From Bradyrhizobium sp. cir1 (GTDB lineage Bacteria > Pseudomonadota > Alphaproteobacteria > Rhizobiales > Xanthobacteraceae), in contig NZ_JACIHE010000033.1 in assembly GCF_014198245.1 (NCBI RefSeq), positions 1-64,000 of the forward strand: DNA of 64,000 nt, read 5' to 3'. Below the pieces are notes generated by a model. The model saw nothing but the letters and a program-made list of their open reading frames with translations, was not told the origin of the DNA and did no database searches. Both the position numbers and the translations under genes were made by a program. Numbering within the stretch: position 1 is the first letter of the stretch; each line of letters opens with the position of its first letter. Positions 10,102-18,068 of the stretch are shown here, piece by piece.

Positions 10102-10270
10102 AGACGGTAACTCCTCTCAGATGCTGATAATTTGTCCATCCAGGACGGTTCTGACAAGCGTGGCGTTTGCGCTCCCGGAATCAGGGGGTGAATAAGGCCT
10201 TGCCGCCCACCCTGACCCCACCTACAAGCACCGCGAACAGCCCTTTTCCGAGAGTTTTGGAGGATTTCCC

Positions 10271-10984
10271 ATGCGGCCAAGCCGCCGTGCGCCCGACGAA
10301 TTGCGCCCCGTGACGCTGGAGCGCGGCGTGGTCAAATATGCGGAAGGCTCGTGCCTCGTGAAATTCGGCGACACCCATGTGCTGGTCACCGCCACGCTGG
10401 AAGACCGCCTGCCGCCGTGGCTGAAGGGCCAGGGCCGCGGCTGGGTCACCGCCGAATACGGCATGCTGCCGCGCGCGACCTCGGAACGCACCCGCCGCGA
10501 GGCCTCCGCCGGCAAGCAGAGCGGTCGCACGGTCGAGATCCAGCGCCTGATCGGCCGCTCGCTTCGCACCATCGTCGATCTCGAAGCGCTCGGTGAGCGC
10601 CAGATCACGGTCGATTGCGACGTGCTCCAGGCCGACGGCGGCACCCGGACGGCCTCGATCACCGGCGCCTGGGTCGCGCTCGCCGATTGCATCAACTGGA
10701 TGAAGGCGCGCAACATGATCAAGGCCAACGTGCTGCGCGACAACGTCGCCGCCATTTCCTGCGGCATCTACAATGGCACGCCGGTGCTCGATCTTGACTA
10801 TGCCGAGGATTCGGAAGCCCAGACCGATGCCAATTTCGTCATGACCGGCGACGGCCGCATCATCGAGGTGCAGGGCACCGCGGAACGCGAGCCGTTCACG
10901 GAGGCCGAGTTCCTGGCGCTGATGGCGCTGGCGCGCAAGGGCGTCGCGCGTCTCGTGGACTTGCAGAAACTGGCTGTGGCGTAG
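10271..10984 (+). CDS. rph: Ribonuclease PH
   Basis: Phosphorolytic 3'-5' exoribonuclease of 237 residues that trims tRNA 3' ends using inorganic phosphate. The sequence shows the RPSRRAPDELRPV N-terminus, the phosphate-binding SGRTVEIQRLIGRSLR segment and the QADGGTRTASITGA core. The length fits the single-domain hexamer-forming enzyme. GGAGG at 10258-10262 fixes the ATG at 10271. It is followed after 11 bases by rdgB and then an overlapping hemW, forming a probable three-gene operon divergent from hrcA, the common alphaproteobacterial arrangement. Confidence 0.97.
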   Translation: MRPSRRAPDELRPVTLERGVVKYAEGSCLVKFGDTHVLVTATLEDRLPPWLKGQGRGWVTAEYGMLPRATSERTRREASAGKQSGRTVEIQRLIGRSLRTIVDLEALGERQITVDCDVLQADGGTRTASITGAWVALADCINWMKARNMIKANVLRDNVAAISCGIYNGTPVLDLDYAEDSEAQTDANFVMTGDGRIIEVQGTAEREPFTEAEFLALMALARKGVARLVDLQKLAVA

Positions 10985-10995
10985 TCAATAGGCCC

Positions 10996-11631
10996 ATGCA
11001 CCGCCGAATCACGGACAAGCTCGTCATCGCCACCCACAATCCCGGCAAGCTCGCCGAGATGAAGGAGCTGCTTGCGCCGTACGGGATCGAGGCGGTGTCG
11101 GCCGGTGAGCTCGGCCTGGGCGAACCGGACGAAACCGGCAACGACTTCCGCAGCAACGCCGCGATCAAGGCGATCGCAGCGGCGAAGGCGGCCAAGCTTC
11201 CATCCTTCGCCGACGATTCCGGTATCGTCGTCGACGCGCTCGACGGCGCACCGGGCATTTTCTCCGCGCGCTGGGCCGGTCCTACCAAGGATTTCAACGT
11301 GGCGATGGCCCGGATCGAGCGGCTGTTGCAGGAACGCGGCTCGACCACGCCCGACCGCCGAAGAGCGCATTTCGTCTCCGCGCTCTGCGTCGCCTGGCCC
11401 GACGATCATCTCGAAGAAGTCCAGGCACGCGTCGACGGCACGCTGGTGTGGCCGCCGCGCGGCACCGCCGGCTTCGGCTACGACCCGATGTTCCTGCCCG
11501 ATGGCCACAGCCGCACCTTCGGCGAGATGGAAAGCATCGAGAAGCACGGCCTGCCGCCGCTCGGCCTCGGCCTGTCGCATCGCGCCCGCGCCTTCGTGAA
11601 ACTGGCGGAGATCTGCCTTGAGCCGCGCTAG
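10996..11631 (+). CDS. rdgB: XTP/dITP pyrophosphatase
   Basis: Ham1/RdgB family house-cleaning enzyme of 211 residues that hydrolyses non-canonical purine triphosphates (dITP, XTP) to monophosphates and keeps them out of DNA. The substrate loop THNPGKLAEMKELL lies near the N-terminus, the catalytic PSFADDSGIVVDALDGAPGI segment (metal-binding Asp pair) follows, then GFGYDPMFLPDG and the C-terminal GLSHRARAF. It overlaps the hemW start by 14 bases, implying translational coupling. Confidence 0.96.
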   Translation: MHRRITDKLVIATHNPGKLAEMKELLAPYGIEAVSAGELGLGEPDETGNDFRSNAAIKAIAAAKAAKLPSFADDSGIVVDALDGAPGIFSARWAGPTKDFNVAMARIERLLQERGSTTPDRRRAHFVSALCVAWPDDHLEEVQARVDGTLVWPPRGTAGFGYDPMFLPDGHSRTFGEMESIEKHGLPPLGLGLSHRARAFVKLAEICLEPR

Positions 11632-12832
11632 AGCGTTTTCGAGCGAAGTGGATACCGGTTCGCGCCAGGAGAACGCGTCAAAACAAGAATCCGAGGCCTT
11701 CGGCGTCTACGTGCACTGGCCGTTCTGCCTGTCGAAGTGTCCCTATTGCGACTTCAACAGCCATGTCCGCCACGCCGCGATCGACGAGGCGCGCTTTGCC
11801 GCCGCCTTCGCGCGCGAGATCGCAACGACCGCCGAGCGCGCGCCCGGACGCGAAGTGACCTCGATCTTCCTCGGCGGCGGCACGCCGTCGCTGATGCAGC
11901 CTTCGACCGTCGGCGCGGTACTCGACGCGATCGGCAAGCACTGGATTGTCGCGGATGACGTCGAGGTGACGCTGGAAGCGAATCCGACCAGCGTCGAAGC
12001 CACGCGCTTCGCCGGCTATCGCGCCGCCGGCGTCAACCGTGTCTCGCTCGGCGTGCAGGCCCTCGACGATGCTTCGCTGAAAGCGCTGGGACGAATGCAC
12101 AGCGCCCGCGAGGCGCTCGATGCGGTCGCCATCGCGCGCCGCTCGTTCGACCGCTATTCGTTCGATCTGATCTACGCCCGCCCCGACCAGACGCCGGCGA
12201 TGTGGGCCGATGAGCTGCGGCACGCGATCGATGAAGCCGCCGAGCATCTGTCGCTCTATCAGCTTACGATCGAAGAGGGCACGCCGTTCTTCGGCCTGCA
12301 TCAGGCCGGCAAATTGAAGACGCCGGACGAAACGGTCGCGCGCGCGCTGTACGATGTCACGCAGGAGACCTGCGACAAGCTCGGTCTGCCCGCTTACGAG
12401 ATCTCCAACCACGCGCGGCGCGGCGCCGAATGCCGGCACAATCTGGTCTACTGGCGCGGTGAGGAATATGCCGGCATCGGCCCCGGCGCACATGGCCGCC
12501 TCGACATCGACGGCGTGCGCCATGCCACCGCCACCGAGAAGCGTCCCGAAGCCTGGCTGCTGCGCGTCGAGACCAACGGCCACGGCGTCGTCACCGACGA
12601 TCTCCTCAACAGCGAGGAGCGCGCCGACGAATTTCTGCTGATGGGATTGCGTCTCGCCGAAGGCATCGACCCCGAGCGCTACACCGCCCTTTCCGGCCGC
12701 CCGCTCGACCCCGGCCGCATCGCGCTGCTGCGCGAGGAAGGCGCGATCACGGTCGACGCGACCGGACGCCTGCGGGTCACGAGCAGCGGTTTTCCGGTGC
12801 TTGATGCGGTGGTTGCGGATCTCGCGGCGTAG
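11618..12832 (+). CDS. hemW: Radical SAM heme chaperone HemW
   Basis: Protein of 404 residues related to oxygen-independent coproporphyrinogen III oxidase (HemN). The radical SAM cluster motif is C37-x3-C41-x2-C44. It is assigned to HemW rather than HemN because it is short, has a single conserved core and carries the HNLVYWRGEEYAGIGPGAH signature. HemW binds heme and helps insert it into respiratory enzymes. The best start is TTG at 11618, seven bases after GGCGGAG and overlapping rdgB; no ATG occurs ahead of the radical SAM core. Older annotations would call this an HemN-like oxidase. Confidence 0.92.
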   Translation: MSRARAFSSEVDTGSRQENASKQESEAFGVYVHWPFCLSKCPYCDFNSHVRHAAIDEARFAAAFAREIATTAERAPGREVTSIFLGGGTPSLMQPSTVGAVLDAIGKHWIVADDVEVTLEANPTSVEATRFAGYRAAGVNRVSLGVQALDDASLKALGRMHSAREALDAVAIARRSFDRYSFDLIYARPDQTPAMWADELRHAIDEAAEHLSLYQLTIEEGTPFFGLHQAGKLKTPDETVARALYDVTQETCDKLGLPAYEISNHARRGAECRHNLVYWRGEEYAGIGPGAHGRLDIDGVRHATATEKRPEAWLLRVETNGHGVVTDDLLNSEERADEFLLMGLRLAEGIDPERYTALSGRPLDPGRIALLREEGAITVDATGRLRVTSSGFPVLDAVVADLAA

Positions 12833-12842
12833 CCGTTCTTCG

Positions 12843-12866
12843 CCTCTCCCCGCAAACGGGGCGAGG
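12843..12866. terminator. Hairpin between hemW and the LppC-like gene
   Basis: CCTCTCCCCG and CGGGGCGAGG pair around CAAA with one internal mismatch, in the 46-base gap between two convergent genes. It can serve both transcripts. It lacks a T-run. Confidence 0.5.
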
Positions 12867-12878
12867 GAGCGCACCTCG

Positions 12879-14111
12879 CTATGCCCCAAAACTCTTCGGC
12901 GAGCCCGCGACCGCAACGCCGCCGCCGGTCGTCACCTTCATCACGGCAAGGCCGCGTTCATTGGTGCCGTCGGGGCGGAAGCGGAACAGGCCGTCGATGC
13001 CGGCGAAGCCCGAGGGATTGGTGAGCACGTCGGGCGAGAAGCGCGTCGGGCCCTGCGTGCGCGCCAGCGCGGCGACGAGCGCGACTGCGTCATAGGCGAG
13101 TGTGGCGGTACGGATCGGCTCCGCGCCGTACTTCGTGCGGTAACGGCCGGAGAAGGCGCGGAAGCCGGCCGGATCGGGCGCGGCATAGAGGCCGCCCTGT
13201 AGCGCCGAGCTCGCATAGACGCGCGGATTGTCCCACAGGCCGGTGCCGAGCAGCTGGATGTTGCGCAAATTCGCACCCGCCGCGGTCATCGCATCCGCGA
13301 CCGTCACCACGGCATCGCCGTCATCGGCAATGAACAGCGCATCGGCGCTACCGAGCTGCTGCGCCACGGTCCGCGCCGGCGTTGCGCGATCGGCGCCGTA
13401 TTTCTCGAACGCGACGATGCGGCCGCCGCGCCGCGGCACCGCCGCCTTCACCGCAGCCTCGACGACATTGCCATAGGCATTGTCGGGCACCAGCACGGCG
13501 ACGGAGCGCTTTCCGATGCTGGCGGAATATTCGACGATGCGGTTGACGTCGGACTCCGGCAGGAACGAGAGCAAATAAACACCGCGGCCGGCGATGCTGG
13601 AATCGGTCGAGAACGCGATGACCGAAATGCCGCGGGTGCGCGCGACCTGCGCCACTGCCGGCACCGATTGCGCGAACAGCGGCCCCAGGATGATTTCGGC
13701 ACCCTCCTCGACAGCCTGCTGCGCGCCGGCTTGCGCCCCTTGCGGACTGCCATTGTCGTCCTTGATCAACAGCTGGATGTTCGGGTTCTGGAACTCGGCC
13801 AGCGCCATCTCGGCGGCATTGCGCATGGACTGCGCGGCGAGACCCGCGTTGCCCGCGGCCGAGAGCGGCAGGATCACCGCGACCTTCACCCCGCCGCTGC
13901 CGGCGGTCGTCGCCTGTTGCTGCGGCCCGGCCGGCTGGGCCGGCGGCGACGAGCTGGAGAACGGATTGGAGAACTGGCTGAGGCTCTGCTGCACGCCGGC
14001 GCAGGCCGACAGCAGGGGCGCGCCAAGCAACAGGCCGAGCGCGCTCCGCCGGGTCGCACCCGATGACAGGGGGCCCGGAACGGGGGATCTTGGATGACGC
14101 GGGCCCAGCAT
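12879..14111 (-). CDS. LppC/LpoA-like periplasmic-binding lipoprotein (penicillin-binding protein activator family)
   Basis: A 410-residue type I periplasmic-binding-fold protein. A leader with TRRSALGLLLG and lipobox LLSAC (Cys37) predicts a lipoprotein. A Pro/Gln-rich linker leads to the binding fold starting VKVAVILPLSAAGNAG. In gammaproteobacteria the related LpoA activates penicillin-binding protein 1A; alphaproteobacterial members are far less studied, so the role in murein synthesis is inferred from family only. ATG 14111 is chosen, as the leader begins there; an upstream TTG would add 20 odd residues. rsmI diverges from it, as lpoA and rsmI do in enterobacteria. Confidence 0.82.
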   Translation of the reverse strand: MLGPRHPRSPVPGPLSSGATRRSALGLLLGAPLLSACAGVQQSLSQFSNPFSSSSPPAQPAGPQQQATTAGSGGVKVAVILPLSAAGNAGLAAQSMRNAAEMALAEFQNPNIQLLIKDDNGSPQGAQAGAQQAVEEGAEIILGPLFAQSVPAVAQVARTRGISVIAFSTDSSIAGRGVYLLSFLPESDVNRIVEYSASIGKRSVAVLVPDNAYGNVVEAAVKAAVPRRGGRIVAFEKYGADRATPARTVAQQLGSADALFIADDGDAVVTVADAMTAAGANLRNIQLLGTGLWDNPRVYASSALQGGLYAAPDPAGFRAFSGRYRTKYGAEPIRTATLAYDAVALVAALARTQGPTRFSPDVLTNPSGFAGIDGLFRFRPDGTNERGLAVMKVTTGGGVAVAGSPKSFGA

Positions 14112-14448
14112 GACACTTCTCTTCCGGCCGGCTCTCGCCAGCCGGTCACAACATTCTTTGCCGCGACACAAGCCGCGGATTCAGGCATATTGTCGGCAAA
14201 TAGTTAACCAAAACAAAAGGATAATGACCGCTTAACGCGGCTGCTTCCCGTCCCGGCCAGCTGTTCGCCGTTCGTCGCGTAGCATCAAGGCGGCGTTTCC
14301 GTCGCGAATATGGCACGAGGGCCCTCACTCCCCCTCGACGTGACCTTGGGTCGATCACATTCCCGTCCGTTCCTCGCCCCTCACCTCGGCACGATCTTTT
14401 CGAAGAGCAGTTCCCAGCCCTGCGGATCGTGCCTAAGTTGACTTCATT
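14112..14448. other. Non-coding gap with leader hairpin between LppC-like gene and rsmI
   Basis: A 337-base divergent intergenic region without a supportable gene. CCGGCT (14128-14133) and AGCCGG (14140-14145) form a hairpin in the LppC-like leader. A locally A-rich stretch with GTTAACC near 14199-14220 could hold promoter elements, but I cannot assign -35 and -10 boxes with confidence. Confidence 0.5.
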
Positions 14449-15399
14449 ATGCGCGCAAAGCCGGCCCCGATAAATACGCCTGAAGACCCAGACGCCGCCC
14501 CGCGCGGCTTCTCCATCGATGCCCATCGGCTCGCGGCCCCGAAGGCGGCGCCGGGCCTCCATCTGGTCGCGACCCCCATCGGCAATCTCGGCGACATCAC
14601 GCTGCGCGCGCTGCAGACGCTCGCCGGCGTCGATGTCATCGCCTGCGAGGATACCCGCATCACGCGCCGCCTGACCGAGCGCTACGACATCGCAGCAACG
14701 CTCAGGCCATATCACGAGCACAACGCCGAAGCCGCGCGCCCGAAGATCCTGGAGGCGCTGGCGCAGGGCGGCTCGGTGGCGCTGGTATCGGATGCCGGCA
14801 CGCCGCTGATCTCCGATCCCGGCTTCAAGCTGGTGCGCGAGGTCTGCGCCGCCGGTCACGCGGTTTATGCGCTGCCCGGCCCCTCCTCGGTGCTGGCGGC
14901 GCTGTCTGTCGCGGCCCTGCCGACCGACAGGTTCTTCTTCGAGGGTTTCTTGCCGGCAAAATCCGCCGCGCGGCGCGCGCGCCTCGCCGAGCTCGCGCGC
15001 ATCGACGCGACGCTGGTGATGTTCGAGTCGGGAAATCGGATGCAGGCCACCTTGACCGATCTCGCCGAGATCATGGGTGAGCGAGACGCCGCGGTCTGCC
15101 GCGAGCTGACGAAGCTGCACGAGGAGGTCAGGCGCGCACCCCTCGCCGAGCTTTCGCGGCAAGCAGACGCGCCGGAGACGCGCGGAGAGTTCGTCCTGGT
15201 GATCGGTCCGCCCGCCGCGGATGCCGAGGTGCTGACGATGGATGCGCTTGATGGTCTCTTGCGCGAGCAGCTTGCCGCGCACAGCGTCAAGGATGCCGTG
15301 GCGCATGCCGTCGCGCTCTCGGGCCGGCCGCGCCGCGAGGTCTATGCCCGCGCGCTCGAGCTCGCAAAGGACTTGCGGGGCGACGATGGCGAAGACTGA
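14449..15399 (+). CDS. rsmI: 16S rRNA (cytidine-1402-2'-O)-methyltransferase
   Basis: Tetrapyrrole-methylase-fold enzyme of 316 residues that 2'-O-methylates C1402 in the ribosomal P site using SAM. The LHLVATPIGNLGDITLRAL segment, EDTRITRRL, YHEHN, the SDAGTPLISDPG loop and the YALPGPSSVLAAL motif are all present in order. It has an N-terminal extension of about 35 residues before the conserved core, which may mean a later true start, but no better start codon with a ribosome site is apparent. Followed by overlapping yraN and then gshB in one direction. Confidence 0.95.
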   Translation: MRAKPAPINTPEDPDAAPRGFSIDAHRLAAPKAAPGLHLVATPIGNLGDITLRALQTLAGVDVIACEDTRITRRLTERYDIAATLRPYHEHNAEAARPKILEALAQGGSVALVSDAGTPLISDPGFKLVREVCAAGHAVYALPGPSSVLAALSVAALPTDRFFFEGFLPAKSAARRARLAELARIDATLVMFESGNRMQATLTDLAEIMGERDAAVCRELTKLHEEVRRAPLAELSRQADAPETRGEFVLVIGPPAADAEVLTMDALDGLLREQLAAHSVKDAVAHAVALSGRPRREVYARALELAKDLRGDDGED

Positions 15400-15787
15400 A
15401 GTGCCGGCGGAACCGAAAGTCGCCTCGCCCGAGCGCGTCGCCGCGTTCCGCACCGGCATCTCCGCGGAGAGCCGCGCCGCCGCCTATCTCATGGCCAAGG
15501 GCTACCGCATCCTCGCAAAACGCTACCGCACCCCGCATGGCGAGATCGACATCGTGGCGCGTCGCCGCAATCTGATCGCCTTCGTCGAGGTCAAGGCACG
15601 CGCGAGCCTGGATGACGCTGCTTTCGCCGTAACCCCACGCCAGCAGCAGCGCATCATCGACGCCGCCCAAGGCTGGCTCGTGGCGCATCCCGAGCATGCC
15701 GAATTCGAATTGCGATTCGACGCCATGCTGATTGCGCCGCGCTCGCTTCCGCGCCATGTGTTGGCGGCATTCGACGCCTCGACCTGA
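15386..15787 (+). CDS. UPF0102 (YraN) endonuclease-like protein
   Basis: A 133-residue YraN family protein with the restriction-endonuclease-like core. E-x-D ... E-V-K is visible in HGEIDIVARR and IAFVEVKARA, preceded by SAESRAAAYLMAKGYRILAKRYRT. The family is linked by neighbourhood to rsmI almost everywhere; its biochemical activity is poorly defined, with a role in DNA processing suspected. The ATG at 15386 overlaps the rsmI stop by 14 bases, so the two are coupled. An open frame continues upstream inside rsmI but lacks family similarity. Confidence 0.9.
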   Translation: MAKTEVPAEPKVASPERVAAFRTGISAESRAAAYLMAKGYRILAKRYRTPHGEIDIVARRRNLIAFVEVKARASLDDAAFAVTPRQQQRIIDAAQGWLVAHPEHAEFELRFDAMLIAPRSLPRHVLAAFDAST

Positions 15788-15797
15788 AAGGCAGACC

Positions 15798-16742
15798 ATG
15801 AAACTGAACGTCGCCGTCCAGATGGACCCCATCGCCCGCATCAACATCAAGGGCGATTCCACCTTTGCGCTGCTGCTGGAGGCGCAGAAGCGCGGCCATG
15901 GCCTGTTCTATTACACGCCCGACAAGCTCTCGATGGTCGGCGAGGAACTGGTCGCGCCGGTCCAGCTTCTGACCGTGCGTGACGAGCCCGGCGATCATTT
16001 CACCCTCGGTGAGCCCAAGCGCGAGGCGCTCAACGGCTTCGACGTGGTGCTGCTGCGCCAGGACCCGCCGTTCGACCTCGCCTACATCACCTCGACGCAT
16101 TTCCTGGAGCGCATCCATCCGAAGACGCTGGTGGTCAACGATCCGGCCTCAGTGCGCAACGCGCCCGAAAAACTGTTCGTGATGAACTTTCCGCAGCTGA
16201 TGCCGCCGACGCTGATCTCGCGCGATCTCGACGAGATCAACGCGTTTCGCGACAGGCACGGCGCCGTCGTGATGAAGCCGCTGCACGGCCATGGCGGCGC
16301 GGCGGTATTCCGCGTGATGCCGCAGGACATGAATTTCGGCTCGCTGTTCGACATGTTCTCGGTGACGTTCAGGGAGCCCTGGGTGATCCAGCAGTTCATC
16401 CCCGAGGTGAAGCACGGCGACAAGCGCATCATCCTCGTCAACGGCGAGTTCGCCGGCGCGGTGAACCGCGTGCCGGCCGCCGACGACCTCCGCTCCAACA
16501 TGGTGCGCGGCGGCGCCGCGCAGGAGACCGAGCTCACCCCGCGCGAGCGCGAGATCTGCGCCACTGTCGGCCCGGCGCTACGCGAGAAGGGCCTGCTGTT
16601 CGTCGGCATCGACGTCATCAACGGCAACCTCACCGAGATCAACGTGACATCGCCGACCGGCATCCGCGCCATCTCACGGCTCGGCGGCCCTGATGTGGCG
16701 GCGAAGATCTGGGACGTGATCGAGCAGAAGCGGAAGAAGTAA
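15798..16742 (+). CDS. gshB: Glutathione synthetase
   Basis: ATP-grasp ligase of 314 residues that joins gamma-glutamylcysteine and glycine, the second step of glutathione synthesis. Typical segments: MKLNVAVQMDPIARINIKGD start, YYTPDKLSM, the RQDPPFDLAYITSTHFLE region, MKPLHGHGGAAVFRV (ATP-grasp loop), PEVKHGDKRIILVNGE and the metal-binding NVTSPTGIRAI near the C-terminus. ATG 15798 has AAAGGCAG just upstream. It lies 10 bases after yraN on the same strand, so rsmI-yraN-gshB is a likely operon. Confidence 0.97.
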   Translation: MKLNVAVQMDPIARINIKGDSTFALLLEAQKRGHGLFYYTPDKLSMVGEELVAPVQLLTVRDEPGDHFTLGEPKREALNGFDVVLLRQDPPFDLAYITSTHFLERIHPKTLVVNDPASVRNAPEKLFVMNFPQLMPPTLISRDLDEINAFRDRHGAVVMKPLHGHGGAAVFRVMPQDMNFGSLFDMFSVTFREPWVIQQFIPEVKHGDKRIILVNGEFAGAVNRVPAADDLRSNMVRGGAAQETELTPREREICATVGPALREKGLLFVGIDVINGNLTEINVTSPTGIRAISRLGGPDVAAKIWDVIEQKRKK

Positions 16743-16799
16743 GCGCCGGTGCGTAGCCAGGATGGAGTGCAGCGTAATCCGGGCTATTCAACTCCATCA

Positions 16800-16961
16800 C
16801 CGTCACCCCCGCGCAACGGCGAAGCCGTTGTCGCTGGAGGTGGCCGCTTCTTCAGCGGCCCTCGAAGGGCGACGGCCCTTCTGCAGCACCGGGGCCGTGC
16901 ATCCTTCGAGGCTCCGCACGCCATGCATTCGCATCGCGTGCCTCGCACCTCGGGATGACGG
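16800..16961. repeat. Hairpin repeat family D, copy 1
   Basis: Starts CCGTCACC and ends CGGGATGACGG, with internal GGCCGCTTCTTCAGCGGCC hairpin followed by CTCGAAGGGCGACGGCCC. The same internal block recurs at 54813-54943. It lies behind gshB and probably forms the 3' end of that transcript. Confidence 0.8.
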
Positions 16962-17245
16962 ACCGTGAGCGTTGTCGCGGATGCGACGCGGATTCCGAGC
17001 CCATCACTAACCACCCGTTCACCATGACGGCCCCGCGCCTCGTTCGAACGCGCGCGCCGGCATGCGTGAATCTACGGAGCCGCGCTGCTTCAGATAACGC
17101 TGCGTTCACCATCTGCCGAAAACCAGCAGCGTGACCGGGCGACGCATTCGGCCTCGCAACACCCCTTATACTTTTACTCCCTACTCATCGACGCAGGGGA
17201 ACCCGCCAGGTGCGGTTCGAGTGCCCCGCGTAAGAGTAAAAGCGT
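16962..17245 (+). promoter_or_regulatory. cpaB leader with a distant stem flanking the start codon
   Basis: No gene is visible between gshB and cpaB (503 bases) apart from the repeat at 16800-16961. At its end CTTTTACTC (17171-17179) and GAGTAAAAG (17234-17242) are exact inverse copies 54 bases apart; the second copy ends three bases before the cpaB ATG and covers the place where the ribosome must bind. This suggests a 5' RNA structure that can hide the cpaB start. A TTATAC at about 17166 could be a -10 box, but no good -35 is seen. Confidence 0.45.
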
Positions 17246-18058
17246 ATGAACACCGCACGCATTGTCGTTCTCGTCATCGCGCTGGGCGCCGGCGGCGTCG
17301 CAGCATATCTGGCGAGCGGCTATCAGAATGCGCCCGCGCCCGTCGTTCCCGTCGCCGAGAAGCTGCCGACGGTCGAGGTTCTCGTCGCAAAGAACGACAT
17401 CCAGCTCGGCCAGGCCGTCAAGCCCGACGACCTGCAATGGGTGTCCTGGCCGGCCGGGACCGCGAGCAGCGCCTTCATCCGCCGCGATGCCAGGCCCGAC
17501 GCCCAGATCCAGATCGCCGGCTCGATCGCACGCGTCCCGTTGCTGCAGGGCGAGCCGATCCGCGAGCAGAAGCTCGTGAGGGCCGAAGGCTCCGGCTTCA
17601 TGGCCGCGATCCTGCCCTCGGGCATGCGGGCCGTTTCCACCGAGATTTCAGCCGAGACCGGCGCCGGCGGCTTCATCCTGCCGAACGACCGCGTCGATGT
17701 CGTCCTGACACGCCGCCTGAAGAATCCCGACACCAACGGCGCGACCGCCGGCAACGACCTCATCGTGTCGGAGGTCATCCTGTCCAATATCCGCGTGCTC
17801 GCGATCGACCAGGCACCGAAGGAAAAGGACGGCCAGACCGCGGTGATCGGCAAGACCGTCACGCTCGAGCTCAAGCCCGATCAGGTCGCCACGCTGTCGG
17901 CCGCGCGCCAGGGCGGCACGCTCCAGCTCGCGCTGCGCAGCATCGTCGATGTCAACGCCACCGAACTCACGGTCGAGGATCAGGCTGCCAAGCGGTCCGG
18001 CGGGGTCAACGTGATCCGCTACGGGGTGCAGGTGCGGCAACTGACGTCACAGAAGTGA
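17246..18058 (+). CDS. cpaB: Flp pilus assembly protein CpaB (RcpC)
   Basis: A 270-residue periplasmic component of the Tad/Flp type IVc pilus machine, thought to support the outer-membrane secretin. An N-terminal membrane anchor (residues 5-24, IVVLVIALGAGGVAAYLAS) precedes a SAF domain (about 45-110, with VEVLVAKNDIQLGQAVKPDDLQW) and the RcpC C-terminal domain with MRAVSTEISAETGAGGFILPNDRVDVVLT. First gene of cpaB-cpaC-cpaD-cpaE. The start codon immediately follows one arm of a long-range stem. Confidence 0.95.
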   Translation: MNTARIVVLVIALGAGGVAAYLASGYQNAPAPVVPVAEKLPTVEVLVAKNDIQLGQAVKPDDLQWVSWPAGTASSAFIRRDARPDAQIQIAGSIARVPLLQGEPIREQKLVRAEGSGFMAAILPSGMRAVSTEISAETGAGGFILPNDRVDVVLTRRLKNPDTNGATAGNDLIVSEVILSNIRVLAIDQAPKEKDGQTAVIGKTVTLELKPDQVATLSAARQGGTLQLALRSIVDVNATELTVEDQAAKRSGGVNVIRYGVQVRQLTSQK

Positions 18059-18068
18059 TGGGGATAGC

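Noticed and set aside
10102..10270. CIRCE operator in the hrcA-rph gap
   Set aside because: No TTAGCACTC-N9-GAGTGCTAA or close variant is present.
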